This document shows positions 16,672-24,981 of a stretch of 41,320 nucleotides of DNA, one piece after another (the stretch's first letter is position 1; every line of letters starts with the position of its first letter). Under the pieces are notes generated by a model that was given only the letters and a program-made list of their open reading frames with translations, searched no databases and was not told the DNA's origin. The position numbers were made by a program, and so were the translations under genes. The DNA comes from Nocardioides sp. (lineage in GTDB: Bacteria > Actinomycetota > Actinomycetes > Propionibacteriales > Nocardioidaceae), in the NCBI GenBank assembly GCA_017354415.1, contig JAFMQY010000010.1, positions 1 to 41,320 of the forward strand, read 5' to 3'.

Positions 16672-16772
16672 CGGCGAGTCGGCCCATGCATGGCCGCGCG
16701 GCCGGGTCGCGGTCTCGATGGATACGGTCCCGGCCCACCCCGGTCACCCCGCCCGATGTCTGAGAGGGCGGC

Positions 16773-16800
16773 GTGGTCTCGACGAGCTCGACCGACGGGT
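16773..16800. repeat. Dispersed repeat copy at the end of the FMN reductase gene
   Basis: GTGGTCTCGACGAGCTCGAC, followed by CGACGGGT. It differs from the copy at 17436 at one position over the shared 28 bases. It abuts the stop codon of the FMN reductase gene (16800-16802), whose first base it shares. Confidence 0.8.
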
Positions 16801-17423
16801 CAGTGGAGGTCGTTGAGCAGGTCCTCGAACGGGGTGGGGTTCTCGAACGGGTCGTCGGGGAGCGTGGTGCCGCGTCGGAGCACCTTGTCCGCGAGCTCGC
16901 CGGTCGCGCGGTCGATGCGGGCTGCGAGCGAGCCGCCCCGGACCGATCCGCCTCCGAAGTCTTCGCTGGCCGCGAAGACGGCCGTGGGGACGACGTCGGC
17001 GCGGAGGTGGGCGAACAGCGGTCGCATCGCGAACTCGAGCACCAGCGAGTGGCGGGCCGTGCCGGCTGTGGCGGCCATCAGCACCGGCTTGCCCTGGAGA
17101 GTTCCCTCTTCCAGGACGTCGAAGAACATCTTGAACAGGCCGGAGTACGAGCCGGTGTAGACGGGAGTCACCGCGATCACCGCGTCGGCCTCGGCGACCC
17201 GTCGTACAGCGTCGGCGAGGGAGCCGGTGGGGAAGCCGGTGAGGACGTTGTCGGTGAGCAGGTGGGCGAGGTCGCGGAGCTCGATGACGTCGTACGACGT
17301 CGAGGTCTCGACGACGTCGACCGAGGAGAGGGCGCGAACCGTCGCCTGACCCAGTGAGTCGGCCAGGATGCGGGTCGACGAGGGGACCGAGATGCCCGCG
17401 GAGATGACGACGATCGAGGTCAT
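16800..17423 (-). CDS. LLM-partnered NAD(P)H-dependent FMN reductase, CE1759 family
   Basis: The 207-aa flavodoxin-fold product shows the phosphate-binding loop ISAGISVPSSTR (7-18), the flavin loop TPVYTGSYSGLFKMFFD (about 109-125) and the closing ATAGTARHSLVLE. It reduces FMN with NAD(P)H and should supply FMNH2 to the monooxygenase encoded directly upstream. Its ATG (17423) overlaps the monooxygenase stop (ATGA), so the two are translationally coupled. The pairing matches the known CE1758/CE1759 two-component arrangement of actinobacteria. The C-terminus ends DLLNDLH and the stop codon touches a dispersed repeat. Confidence 0.92.
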   Translation of the reverse strand: MTSIVVISAGISVPSSTRILADSLGQATVRALSSVDVVETSTSYDVIELRDLAHLLTDNVLTGFPTGSLADAVRRVAEADAVIAVTPVYTGSYSGLFKMFFDVLEEGTLQGKPVLMAATAGTARHSLVLEFAMRPLFAHLRADVVPTAVFAASEDFGGGSVRGGSLAARIDRATGELADKVLRRGTTLPDDPFENPTPFEDLLNDLH

Positions 17424-18544
17424 GCCGGCGCCCCCGTGGTCTCGACAAGCTCGACCGACGGGTCCTCGGAACGAGCCTTCTCGACGAGCGAAGCATGCGT
17501 CGGTGCGTCGGGGACGTGGGCCGGCTTCAGCGCCGCGAACTCTCGACGCAGCACCGGGACGACCTCCCCGCCGAGCAGGTCCAGCTGCTCGAGGACAGTC
17601 TTCAGCGGCAGGCCGGCGTGGTCCATCAGGAAGAGCTGGCGCTGGTAGTCGCCGACGTACTCCCGGAAGCCGAGCGTGCGCTCGATGACCTGCTGGGGCG
17701 AGCCGACGGTGAGCGGCGTTTCGCGCATGAAGTCCTCCAGCGACGGCCCGTGCCCGTAGACCGGGGCATTGTCGAAGTAGGGACGGAACTCACGCACGGC
17801 GTCCTGGCTGTTGTGGCGCATGAACACCTGACCGCCGAGGCCGACGATCGCCTGGTCGGCGGTGCCGTGACCGTAGTGCTCGAAACGGCGGCGGTAGAGG
17901 CCGACCATCCGCTGCGTGTGCGAGGCCGGCCAGAAGATGTGGTTGGCGAAGAACCCGTCGCCGTAGTACGCCGCCTGCTCGGCGATCTCGGGCGAGCGGA
18001 TCGAGCCGTGCCAGACGAACGGAGGTACGCCGTCCAGCGGTCGCGGCGTGGATGTGAAGCCCTGGAGCGGCGTCCGGAACGTGCCCTCCCAGTCCACGAC
18101 GTCCTCGCGCCAGAGGCGGTGGAGGAGGTGGTAGTTCTCGATCGCGAGGTTGATGCCCTCGCGGATGTCCTTGCCGAACCACGGGTAGACCGGACCGGTG
18201 TTGCCGCGGCCCATCATCAGGTCGACGCGGCCGTCGGCGAGGTGCTGCAGGTAGGAGTAGTCCTGCGCGATCCGCACGGGGTCGTTGGTCGTGATCAGCG
18301 TGGTCGACGTCGAAAGGATGATCCGCTCGGTCCGGGCCGCGATGTTGGCGAGCAGTACGGGCGGGTTGGCCGGGGCCACGAACGGCGGGTTGTGGTGCTC
18401 GCCGGTCGCGAACACATCGAGCCCGACCTCCTCGGCCTTCTTGGCGATCTCGATCGTCGCCTTGATCCGCTCGTGCTCGGCCGGCGTCCGACCCGTCGTC
18501 GGGTCGGGCGTGACGTCGCCCACGGTGAAGATGCCGAACTGCAT
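17420..18544 (-). CDS. Luciferase-like FMN-dependent monooxygenase, CE1758 family
   Basis: The 374-aa product is a bacterial luciferase-like TIM barrel: MQFGIFTVGDV at the start, FATGEHHNPPF (about 40-50), ARTERIILSTSTTLI, ADGRVDLMMGRGNTGPVYPWFG and GSPQQVIE. With FMNH2 it would oxygenate a small organic substrate, which is unknown. It is cytoplasmic. The ATG at 18544 follows GGGGAGA. The last dozen residues (PSVELVETTGAPA) are encoded by a copy of the dispersed repeat and extend beyond the normal end of the family, so the repeat has probably replaced or lengthened the C-terminus. It is coupled to the FMN reductase gene downstream. Confidence 0.93.
   Translation of the reverse strand: MQFGIFTVGDVTPDPTTGRTPAEHERIKATIEIAKKAEEVGLDVFATGEHHNPPFVAPANPPVLLANIAARTERIILSTSTTLITTNDPVRIAQDYSYLQHLADGRVDLMMGRGNTGPVYPWFGKDIREGINLAIENYHLLHRLWREDVVDWEGTFRTPLQGFTSTPRPLDGVPPFVWHGSIRSPEIAEQAAYYGDGFFANHIFWPASHTQRMVGLYRRRFEHYGHGTADQAIVGLGGQVFMRHNSQDAVREFRPYFDNAPVYGHGPSLEDFMRETPLTVGSPQQVIERTLGFREYVGDYQRQLFLMDHAGLPLKTVLEQLDLLGGEVVPVLRREFAALKPAHVPDAPTHASLVEKARSEDPSVELVETTGAPA
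17436..17464. repeat. Dispersed repeat copy within the monooxygenase C-terminus
   Basis: GTGGTCTCGACAAGCTCGAC, followed by CGACGGGTC. It is read on the minus strand as PSVELVETT at the end of the CE1758-type monooxygenase. With the copy at 16773 it brackets the FMN reductase gene as a direct repeat. Confidence 0.85.
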
Positions 18545-18627
18545 GTTCTCCCCTACTTCTGGCACCTGGCCTGATCGTTGCGGTTTCAACTATCCCCACA
18601 ACACCGCTCGGGCTCCCATGATTCCCT

Positions 18628-18650
18628 CGGTCTCGACAGGCTCGACCGCG
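18628..18650. repeat. Dispersed repeat copy between two genes
   Basis: CGGTCTCGACAGGCTCGACC followed by GCG. It is the same core as the copies at 16773, 17436 and 25200. It lies between the monooxygenase start and the end of the Nudix-type regulator gene. Confidence 0.8.
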
Positions 18651-18659
18651 TGACCGCCG

Positions 18660-19397
18660 TCACTGCTCTCGCGGGAGACGCCACAGGTCGCCGTCGTGAC
18701 TCGTCGTTCGCCGTGGGTGGCGGTAGAGCTGCGCCGGCCGGCCGCGGCGGCTTGCGTGAGCCGAGTGGGGCGGTCCAGGCGGTGACAGGCTGGTCGTCTC
18801 ATGGCCGGTCGGCTCCAGCTGCTCGCGCATCCGGCGGTTGAAGGTGTCCTTGCGCACGCGTTCGCCGAGAACGGCCTCATGCAGGTGTCGCAGGTCGAGC
18901 AATGTGAACAGGCCGGGCAGCAGGCGCTCGGGGTCGGGGGAGGTCTCGTAGCGGTCGCGCAGTTCGGAGACGGCTTCGCGCAGGATCCTGTCGTGGTCGA
19001 AGAGCAGCTTGACCCCACGCGGGGTTCCTGATGGCGAGATCGGCCGCCAGGTGCCCGTGGCATGGGCGACGGCTCGCCACGGGAGGGCGAGCCAGGTGGC
19101 GATGGACAGTCCCCAGGCCCGCGTGTCCCGGTCGGGGTCGTCGTACACCCGGAGCGGGTGGGGCCGTCGACGCCCCAGCGAGATGCCGACCTCGAGCTGC
19201 AGGAGCTCGTCGACGGTCTGAGCGACGGTGTGGCGCTCACGGATGAAGCGGCCGGGGATGGAATGGCCGAGCGGCTCCTCGGTCCGGTCCTGGACCAGGG
19301 TCACCAGCTCGAGCCGGTCCTGGGTCGGCCGCACGGTCAGCAGCGCGATGTCGACGGCCACGTGGGGCCGCGGGAACGCCGACAGGTCTGACTCCAT
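18660..19397 (-). CDS. Nudix-fold transcription regulator (NrtR-like) with degenerate Nudix box
   Basis: The 245-aa product has an N-terminal Nudix-like domain (FPRPHVAVDIALLTV, about 7-21) and a C-terminal winged helix (about 145-230, with LRHLHEAVLGE, RKDTFNRRM and GRPAQLYR). This is the architecture of NrtR-type repressors. The catalytic Nudix box is lost: where GX5EX7REUXEEXGU is expected, the protein reads GRFIRERHTVAQTVDELLQL, so it should bind a ligand but not hydrolyse it. NrtR proteins sense ADP-ribose-type or related nucleotides; the ligand here is unknown. The ATG at 19397 has no strong ribosome site. Two palindromic operators lie just upstream, so autoregulation is likely. The C-terminal 40 residues are Arg/His/Ser-rich and atypical. 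Confidence 0.82.
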   Translation of the reverse strand: MESDLSAFPRPHVAVDIALLTVRPTQDRLELVTLVQDRTEEPLGHSIPGRFIRERHTVAQTVDELLQLEVGISLGRRRPHPLRVYDDPDRDTRAWGLSIATWLALPWRAVAHATGTWRPISPSGTPRGVKLLFDHDRILREAVSELRDRYETSPDPERLLPGLFTLLDLRHLHEAVLGERVRKDTFNRRMREQLEPTGHETTSLSPPGPPHSAHASRRGRPAQLYRHPRRTTSHDGDLWRLPREQ

Positions 19398-19407
19398 GGC
19401 TCGCAGA

Positions 19408-19462
19408 TTAGCGTAACTCTGCGCCAATCAGCTACACTCTAATTAGCGCAAGCAAGCGCTAA
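19408..19462. promoter_or_regulatory. Two palindromic operators upstream of the Nudix-type regulator
   Basis: TTAGCGCAAGCAAGCGCTAA (19443-19462) has perfect 7-bp arms (TTAGCGC/GCGCTAA). TTAGCGTAACTCTGCGCCAA (19408-19427) is a weaker copy with the same TTxGCG ends. Their centres are 35 bp apart, and they lie between the regulator and the divergent small Cys-rich gene. The second overlaps the expected promoter of the regulator. Confidence 0.75.
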
Positions 19463-19510
19463 ACAATGTGTCGCCGATGGTCACCGAGTGGGTGCCAGGG
19501 AGGAGAGCCT

Positions 19511-19675
19511 ATGGAGGAGCAGCCATGCAACGAGCCCTGCGACCACATGTACTCCCTCTACTTCGCGGTCGAGGAAGCCGATGGCTCCCTCACGTGGGTC
19601 GGTGAGTGCGTCGAGTGTCACAGTCCTGGCGCGATGAATGTGGACCACGACCTCGACGTCCACGTGGTCGCCTGA
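19511..19675 (+). CDS. Small Cys-rich protein, possible metal-binding knuckle
   Basis: The 54-aa product has Cys6, Cys10, Cys33 and Cys36 plus His12 and His37, in a CxxxC...CxxC arrangement that could bind one zinc or iron ion. No named family was recognised. The ATG has an excellent GGGAGGAG ribosome site, which supports a real gene despite its size. It is divergent from the Nudix-type regulator, with the two palindromic operators between them, so it could be a regulatory target. A strong terminator follows at 19735. Confidence 0.75.
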   Translation: MEEQPCNEPCDHMYSLYFAVEEADGSLTWVGECVECHSPGAMNVDHDLDVHVVA

Positions 19676-19734
19676 CCTGAGTCGTGAAGCCCGGCCGCAT
19701 GACGCGTGAGCCTGGTCTTCCGGCTCCATTGACT

Positions 19735-19781
19735 CCTCCCGGGTCGCCGTTTCCCCGTTCGGTGACCCGGGAGGTCCTTTT
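19735..19781 (+). terminator. Rho-independent terminator of the small Cys-rich gene
   Basis: CCTCCCGGGTC (19735-19745) pairs exactly with GACCCGGGAGG (19764-19774) and is followed by TCCTTTT. It has the classic stem and T-run. Confidence 0.85.
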
Positions 19782-19824
19782 CGGGACCCGTCACCTGACA
19801 GGTGGCCTCGGCAGCAGGGTCCCG
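19782..19824. repeat. Nested inverted repeats
   Basis: CGGGACCC (19782-19789) pairs with GGGTCCCG (19817-19824). Inside them CACCTG (19792-19797) pairs with CAGGTG (19799-19804) around a single A, so a two-stem structure is possible. It follows directly on the terminator. Confidence 0.5.
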
Positions 19825-19830
19825 TCGATA

Positions 19831-19869
19831 AGCTCGTAGCGGTGCTGGTCGTCTGCACCGCTACGAGCT
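19831..19869. repeat. Perfect 15-bp inverted repeat
   Basis: AGCTCGTAGCGGTGC (19831-19845) is exactly complementary to GCACCGCTACGAGCT (19855-19869) with a 9-nt loop. It is the third hairpin within 135 bp. It may be a terminator read from the other direction, or a dispersed palindromic element. Confidence 0.7.
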
Positions 19870-19933
19870 CCGCTCGGCTCGGCCGGCGTACCGTCCTGTC
19901 GTCACCTCACTGCCGGAGACCGCTGGAGCGAGC

Positions 19934-20836
19934 ATGGACCTGGGTGCGCACCTGCCACTCGCGGACCTCGGCGAGGGTGCGCCGTCCGGCCGAAGCCTGC
20001 GCGAGTACGCGCGGACGGCGCGCGACCTCGGGTTCTCGACGGTCGCGGCGAACGATCATCTGGTGTGGCGACGACCCTGGCTCGACGGTCCGACGGCGCT
20101 GGCGGCGGTCCTGAATGAAGTGGGGCCGATGACGCTGGCGACCAGCATCGCGCTGCCCGTCGTGCGCCACCCCGTCGTGGTCGCGAAGGCGCTCACCTCG
20201 CTGGCGGCCCTGACCGACAGCCGGGTGATCGGCGGACTTGGACCGGGGTCCAGCGAAGCGGACTACGACGCGGTGGGCGTGCCGTTCGCCGAACGTTGGG
20301 CCCGTTTCGACGAGGCGCTGCCGAGGGTGCGGGCCCTGGTCCGGGGCGAACCCACGACGGACGGCACCTTCTACGGCGCCGCCGGACCGCTCGCGCCCCT
20401 CCGGGAGCCACCTCCCGAGGTGTGGTTCGGCAGCTGGGGCTCCGACCTCCGCCTGGCGGCGATGGCGGCGGTCGCCGACGGCTGGTTCGCGTCGGCTTAC
20501 AACATCACCCCGTCGGGGTACGCCGATGCCCGGGCCCGGCTCGACGGCCATCTGGTCGCGGCCGGGCGAGACACGGCCTCGTTCCCGGATGCGGTGGCGA
20601 CCGCCTGGGCGCTGGTCACCTCGCGTCCGGGTGAGCGGCAGCGGGAGCTGCGTGCGCTACTCGGCCCCCTGCTCGGCCGGGATCCTGAGACGCTTGCCGA
20701 CCTGCCGATCGGGTCTCCGGCGTACTGCTCCGAGGTCTTCGCGCGCTGGGCCGAGGCGGGAGTCCGGCTGATGCTGGTGTGGCCCCTCCGCGACCCCCTT
20801 CGCCAGTTGGAGCTGCTGGCAGCGGCCCACGAGTAA
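19934..20836 (+). CDS. Luciferase-like oxidoreductase, probably F420- or FMN-dependent
   Basis: The 300-aa product is a luciferase-like TIM-barrel enzyme: MDLGAHLPLADLG at the start, STVAANDHLVW (about 36-46), TLATSIALPVVRHPVVVAKALTSLAALTDSRV and GGLGPGSSEADYDAVGVPFAERWARFDEAL. Family members oxidise or reduce small substrates using F420 or FMN; the cofactor cannot be settled from sequence here. A 300-aa length and the GLGPGSSEADY pattern favour the F420 group found in actinobacteria. The ATG at 19934 follows GGAGCGAGC. It is a single gene between hairpins and the large secreted-protein gene. Confidence 0.9.
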   Translation: MDLGAHLPLADLGEGAPSGRSLREYARTARDLGFSTVAANDHLVWRRPWLDGPTALAAVLNEVGPMTLATSIALPVVRHPVVVAKALTSLAALTDSRVIGGLGPGSSEADYDAVGVPFAERWARFDEALPRVRALVRGEPTTDGTFYGAAGPLAPLREPPPEVWFGSWGSDLRLAAMAAVADGWFASAYNITPSGYADARARLDGHLVAAGRDTASFPDAVATAWALVTSRPGERQRELRALLGPLLGRDPETLADLPIGSPAYCSEVFARWAEAGVRLMLVWPLRDPLRQLELLAAAHE

Positions 20837-20932
20837 CAGCCGGCGGCTCTTGACCACGGTGGGGGCCGCGGCCATGCTGAGCCCACCCGGCCCAGTTCGG
20901 GCGGGTATCGGCGCACATTCGGGAGAGTCGTC

Positions 20933-23900
20933 ATGGTGCGTTCTCGTCTTCGTCTGCTCTTTGCCCTGTCGCTCGTCTTCTCTGGTGCAGGATTCGCTGC
21001 GACCCTGCCCACCGCAGCGGGGGCCGCACCCGGTCAGGTTGACGACACCCCGGTCCTGCTGACGCCCAAGGGCGAGCACGAGAACGGCTCCGACGAGCAG
21101 AACTTCGACAAGCTCCGCGACGCGTACTACTGGAGCCGTCTGCTGAGTGGCGACAACCAGCTCACCATCACCCAGGCCGCCGCCCTCCGGGGCAAGGCGA
21201 CCAAACACGCCGCTGCGATGCCGAACGCATCGCCGGCCGGCGCGACCCGCGGTGGGAACTGGGTCCAGCAGGGTCCCGACCCGATCGTGCAGGTCGGGCG
21301 GACGACGAACACCTTCGAGGCCGTGTCCGGGCGAATCGGCGCCCTGGCCATCCGCAACGACGGCACGATCATCCTCGGCGCGGCCCAGGGCGGCGTCTGG
21401 ACCTACGACGCCACCAGCGGCACGTGGACCCCGCGCACGAACGCATCCGACACCCAGTCCGTCGGCGCCCTGGCGATCGCACCGAGCAACGACAGCATCG
21501 TCTACATGGGCTCCGGCGAAGGCGCGCTGTCGGGCGACAGCTACTACGGCGACGGCTTCTACCGGTCGACCAACGGCGGCGTCACCTGGCAGCACGTCTC
21601 CACCCTGTTCACGGGCCAGGCCGTGTCCGCCATCGCCGTGGACCCGACCGACCCGCAGCACGTATACGCCGCAACCGTCCGCGGCCGCGGCGGCGCGCAC
21701 CGCACCAGCAGCCCGACGGCCACCCAGTACGGCGTCTACGAGTCCGAGGACGGCGGGTCGACGTGGACGCTGCTCAAGGGCACGACCGACGAGATCCACG
21801 GTGCGACCGACCTCGTCATCGACCCTCAAGACCCGACCCACCTGTGGGCGTCGTTCTGGGGTGACGGCATCTACAGGTCCACCGACGGCGGCCAGACGTG
21901 GAGCCTCGCCATGAGCGGTCTCCCGAGCGGCAACTTCCTCGAGGGTGGCACCCGCTTCGCGCTCGGGATCTCGCACTCGGCAGGGCAGGCCGCACCCACG
22001 CTCTATACCGGGTTCGACTACTTCGACAGCAACGACGCCTACCACACGGCCCGCGTCTGGAAGAGCACCGACGGTGGGTCCACGTGGGCTCCGACCGGTA
22101 CCGGCAGCGGCACCAACTCGATCGTCAACTACTGCGGCACCCAGTGCTTCTACGACAACGTGGTCAAGCCGGACCCGTCGAACCCCGACGTCGTCTACGC
22201 GCTCGGTTCCTACGGCTACAACAACAGCCCACAGTCGGGCGGCGTGTACCGGTCGACCGACGGCGGCGCCACCTGGAAGAACCTCGGCTACGACCTGCAC
22301 CCTGACTTCCACGCGATCGCGTTCCAGGCGAACGACACCTCTCACATCGCCATCGGGAACGACGGTGGGGTCTGGGACTCGCACACCGGTGGCGGACGCA
22401 ACGCCGACGGCTCCCCGCTCTCGGCCGCCGATTGGCAGAACCTCAACGGCCAGGTCAACCCCAGCACCGCGGCCCTGGTCCATTCCACCGGCCTGGCGAT
22501 CGCGCAGTACTCCTCGATGGCGACGGTGCCCCACATCCCGGGCCAGTACTGGGGCGGCACTCAGGACAACGGCACGCTGCGCAAGTCGGTGGCGAACAAC
22601 CGGTGGTTCGACCAGGCAGGCGGTGACGGCGGTCAGGTGATCGTCGACCAGACCACGCCCAACCAGGTCAACTCGACCGTGCCGGCGTACGTCTTCGGTA
22701 CCTACACCGCCCTCTCGCCGTACCGCTACAACCCGTCGGAGACCGGGACGTTCTTCGGCAACGAGGCGATCGACGGCGGCATCAACACCCGGGACCGCTC
22801 CGAGTTCTACATCCCATGGCTGGAGAACCGCGGCAACGTCAACCAGATGTTCCTGGGCTCCTACCGGGTCTACCGGACCGACAACGCCGAGGCGGCGAGC
22901 GCCGGTGACGTCAGCTGGACCCCGATCAGCCCCGACCTCACCAGCGGATGCACCGGATCGGCCTCGAACGGCGCGCGCGGATGCCTGATCTCCGCGCTGG
23001 GGATGGCCGACGGCGGTGACGGCGTCTACGCCGGCACCGACGAGGGCTGGATCCAGGTCAGTCCGGACGCCGCCACGTCCGACTCGCCGAGCTGGTCACG
23101 GGTCGGCGTGGGCACGCTGCCGAACCGCCCGGTCAACCAGATCGCGGTCGACCGCTCCAACTGGCGCATCGCGTACGCGGCGTACAGCGGCTTCGGCGCC
23201 GCGACGCCAGGAAACAGCGGCCATGTGTTCGCCACGTCCGACGGCGGCGCGCACTGGAGCGACATCAGCGCCAACCTGCCCGACGTGCCGGTGAACAGCA
23301 TCGTCCTCGACCCCAGCGACGCCAAGACGCTGTACGTCGGCACGGACGTCGGCGCCTTCTTCACCACGAACGGCGGCCAGAAGTGGTTCTCGTTGGGCGG
23401 CGGGATGCCGAAGGTCGGCGTCTGGCAGCTCGACTACGACGCCTCGCACGGCGTTCTGGCCGCGGGCACCCATGGACGTGGCGCATACATCCTGACCAAC
23501 GGCACGCAGCGACCGGCTCTGGTCGTGTCGACGTCCGACGACGGCACGCCGGTGGGTCCAGGGAGCACGATCCACTACACGATCAAGCTCCAGAACATCG
23601 GCAACGCCGACGCCACGGGCGTCTCGGTCACCGATCCCCTGCCCGGACACACGAAGGTCGGCACGATCGGTCAGGGCGGCTACCTCGGAGGCAAGACGCT
23701 CCACTGGGACGGCGTGACCGTTCCGGCCGGTGGGAGCGTCAACCTGACCTTCACGGCGACGATCGACGCCGGGCTGGCGAGCTCGATCACCGGGATCACC
23801 GACGACGGGATCGTGGTCAAGAACGCGTCCGGGACCCTCACCACCGGGAGCCCGCACACCACGCCGATCGCGCCGGCCCACGCCCTCAGCGTGACCCCGG

Positions 23901-24853
23901 CATCCGGGGTCGAGGGCGCCAAGGTGGGCCACAGCGCCTCGTTCACCGAGCACCTGACCAACGACGGCTACATGACTGACAGCTACGCCGTCACTGCTTC
24001 GGGTGGCAGCTGGCCGGCCAGCGTGTACGACTCCACCTGCACGACCCCGATCACCTCGACCGGGTCGCTGACCGCAGGAGCATCGGTCGACGTGTGCGTG
24101 AAGGTGGATGTGCCGGCCGATGCGGCCGACAACGCCACCAACGACACGACGTTCACGGCGACGTCGAACGCCGACTCCTCCGTGACCGGCTCCGCATCGC
24201 TGGAGACGATCGCCGTGGCGACCGACACGCTCGTCATCGACAACGACACGAACGACCCTGTCGACTCGGCGCGGTACTACAAGGATGCGTTGACCGCGAA
24301 CGGTGTCGACTACAGCTACTGGGATCTCGCCACAGCTCCGCAGATCCCGGAGTCGTACATGGCCGCGCACCAGAACATCGTCTGGTTCACCGGGAACAGC
24401 TATCCGGCACCGCTCGGTCCCTACGAGTCCGAGCTGGCGGCCTTCCTCGACGGCGGTGGACGACTGCTCATGTCGGGTCAGGACATCCTGGACCAGGCGG
24501 CCGGGACCACGCCGTTCGTGCGGAACTACCTGCACATCAACTGGGACGGATCGGAGCGGCAGAACGACCGGGCCACGGCCGACGTCCACGGCGTCGCCGG
24601 GAACCCGGTCTCCGACGGCATCGGCGCGGTGCCGCTCGACCACTCGGTGCTGGGTGCCAACTTCGAGGACGAGATCACGCCGATCGCCCCCGCCACGAGT
24701 GCCTTCACCGATGACGCTGCGAGCACCGACGCGCTCACGGTCGCTGACGGCTCCTACAAGGTGGTGTTCCTGGCCTGGCCGATGGAGGCGTACGGGACGG
24801 CCGCGCAGAAGGCCGACCTGATGAACCGGGCCCTCACCTGGCTCGACCAGTGA
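20933..24853 (+). CDS. Large secreted Asp-box (BNR) propeller protein with DUF11 and GATase1-like domains
   Basis: The 1306-aa product has a signal peptide (MVRSRLRLLFALSL to about residue 33). Residues about 60-850 form one or two beta-propellers with at least seven Asp-box or near-Asp-box motifs (for example YRSTNGGVTW, YESEDGGSTW, YRSTDGGQTW, FATSDGGAHW). A DUF11 repeat follows (about 861-960, with IGNADATGVSVTDPLPG), then a second immunoglobulin-like segment with a Cys pair (about 980-1095). The last part, about 1096-1306, looks like a class I amidotransferase-fold domain (LVIDNDTNDPVDSARYYKDAL, IVWFTGN, GGRLLMSGQDILDQ) of the kind appended to secreted peptidases; it has no clear Cys/His/Glu triad. 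Propellers of this sortilin/sialidase type bind polysaccharide or protein; no sialidase FRIP motif was seen. The ATG follows GGGAGAG. Confidence 0.9.
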   Translation: MVRSRLRLLFALSLVFSGAGFAATLPTAAGAAPGQVDDTPVLLTPKGEHENGSDEQNFDKLRDAYYWSRLLSGDNQLTITQAAALRGKATKHAAAMPNASPAGATRGGNWVQQGPDPIVQVGRTTNTFEAVSGRIGALAIRNDGTIILGAAQGGVWTYDATSGTWTPRTNASDTQSVGALAIAPSNDSIVYMGSGEGALSGDSYYGDGFYRSTNGGVTWQHVSTLFTGQAVSAIAVDPTDPQHVYAATVRGRGGAHRTSSPTATQYGVYESEDGGSTWTLLKGTTDEIHGATDLVIDPQDPTHLWASFWGDGIYRSTDGGQTWSLAMSGLPSGNFLEGGTRFALGISHSAGQAAPTLYTGFDYFDSNDAYHTARVWKSTDGGSTWAPTGTGSGTNSIVNYCGTQCFYDNVVKPDPSNPDVVYALGSYGYNNSPQSGGVYRSTDGGATWKNLGYDLHPDFHAIAFQANDTSHIAIGNDGGVWDSHTGGGRNADGSPLSAADWQNLNGQVNPSTAALVHSTGLAIAQYSSMATVPHIPGQYWGGTQDNGTLRKSVANNRWFDQAGGDGGQVIVDQTTPNQVNSTVPAYVFGTYTALSPYRYNPSETGTFFGNEAIDGGINTRDRSEFYIPWLENRGNVNQMFLGSYRVYRTDNAEAASAGDVSWTPISPDLTSGCTGSASNGARGCLISALGMADGGDGVYAGTDEGWIQVSPDAATSDSPSWSRVGVGTLPNRPVNQIAVDRSNWRIAYAAYSGFGAATPGNSGHVFATSDGGAHWSDISANLPDVPVNSIVLDPSDAKTLYVGTDVGAFFTTNGGQKWFSLGGGMPKVGVWQLDYDASHGVLAAGTHGRGAYILTNGTQRPALVVSTSDDGTPVGPGSTIHYTIKLQNIGNADATGVSVTDPLPGHTKVGTIGQGGYLGGKTLHWDGVTVPAGGSVNLTFTATIDAGLASSITGITDDGIVVKNASGTLTTGSPHTTPIAPAHALSVTPASGVEGAKVGHSASFTEHLTNDGYMTDSYAVTASGGSWPASVYDSTCTTPITSTGSLTAGASVDVCVKVDVPADAADNATNDTTFTATSNADSSVTGSASLETIAVATDTLVIDNDTNDPVDSARYYKDALTANGVDYSYWDLATAPQIPESYMAAHQNIVWFTGNSYPAPLGPYESELAAFLDGGGRLLMSGQDILDQAAGTTPFVRNYLHINWDGSERQNDRATADVHGVAGNPVSDGIGAVPLDHSVLGANFEDEITPIAPATSAFTDDAASTDALTVADGSYKVVFLAWPMEAYGTAAQKADLMNRALTWLDQ

Positions 24854-24858
24854 CGAGG

Positions 24859-24895
24859 ACCGGCGTGCCCCGCCCGGAGCAGCGGGCACGCCGGT
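24859..24895 (+). terminator. Terminator after the large secreted protein gene
   Basis: ACCGGCGTGCCC (24859-24870) pairs perfectly with GGGCACGCCGGT (24884-24895) around a 13-nt loop, starting five bases after the stop codon. The T-run is weak (TCC), as is usual in high-GC genomes. Confidence 0.8.
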
Positions 24896-24981
24896 TCCGT
24901 GCCTTCGGGGCTTGTCCCGGGAACCCGTGGGGACCATCGTGGGAGATACAGGTCCGGACGATGCGGAAGTAGGTGGCGGCC

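Noticed and set aside
18660..19397. Nudix hydrolase enzyme
   Set aside because: The catalytic Nudix residues are missing and a winged helix follows, so a regulator is the better call.
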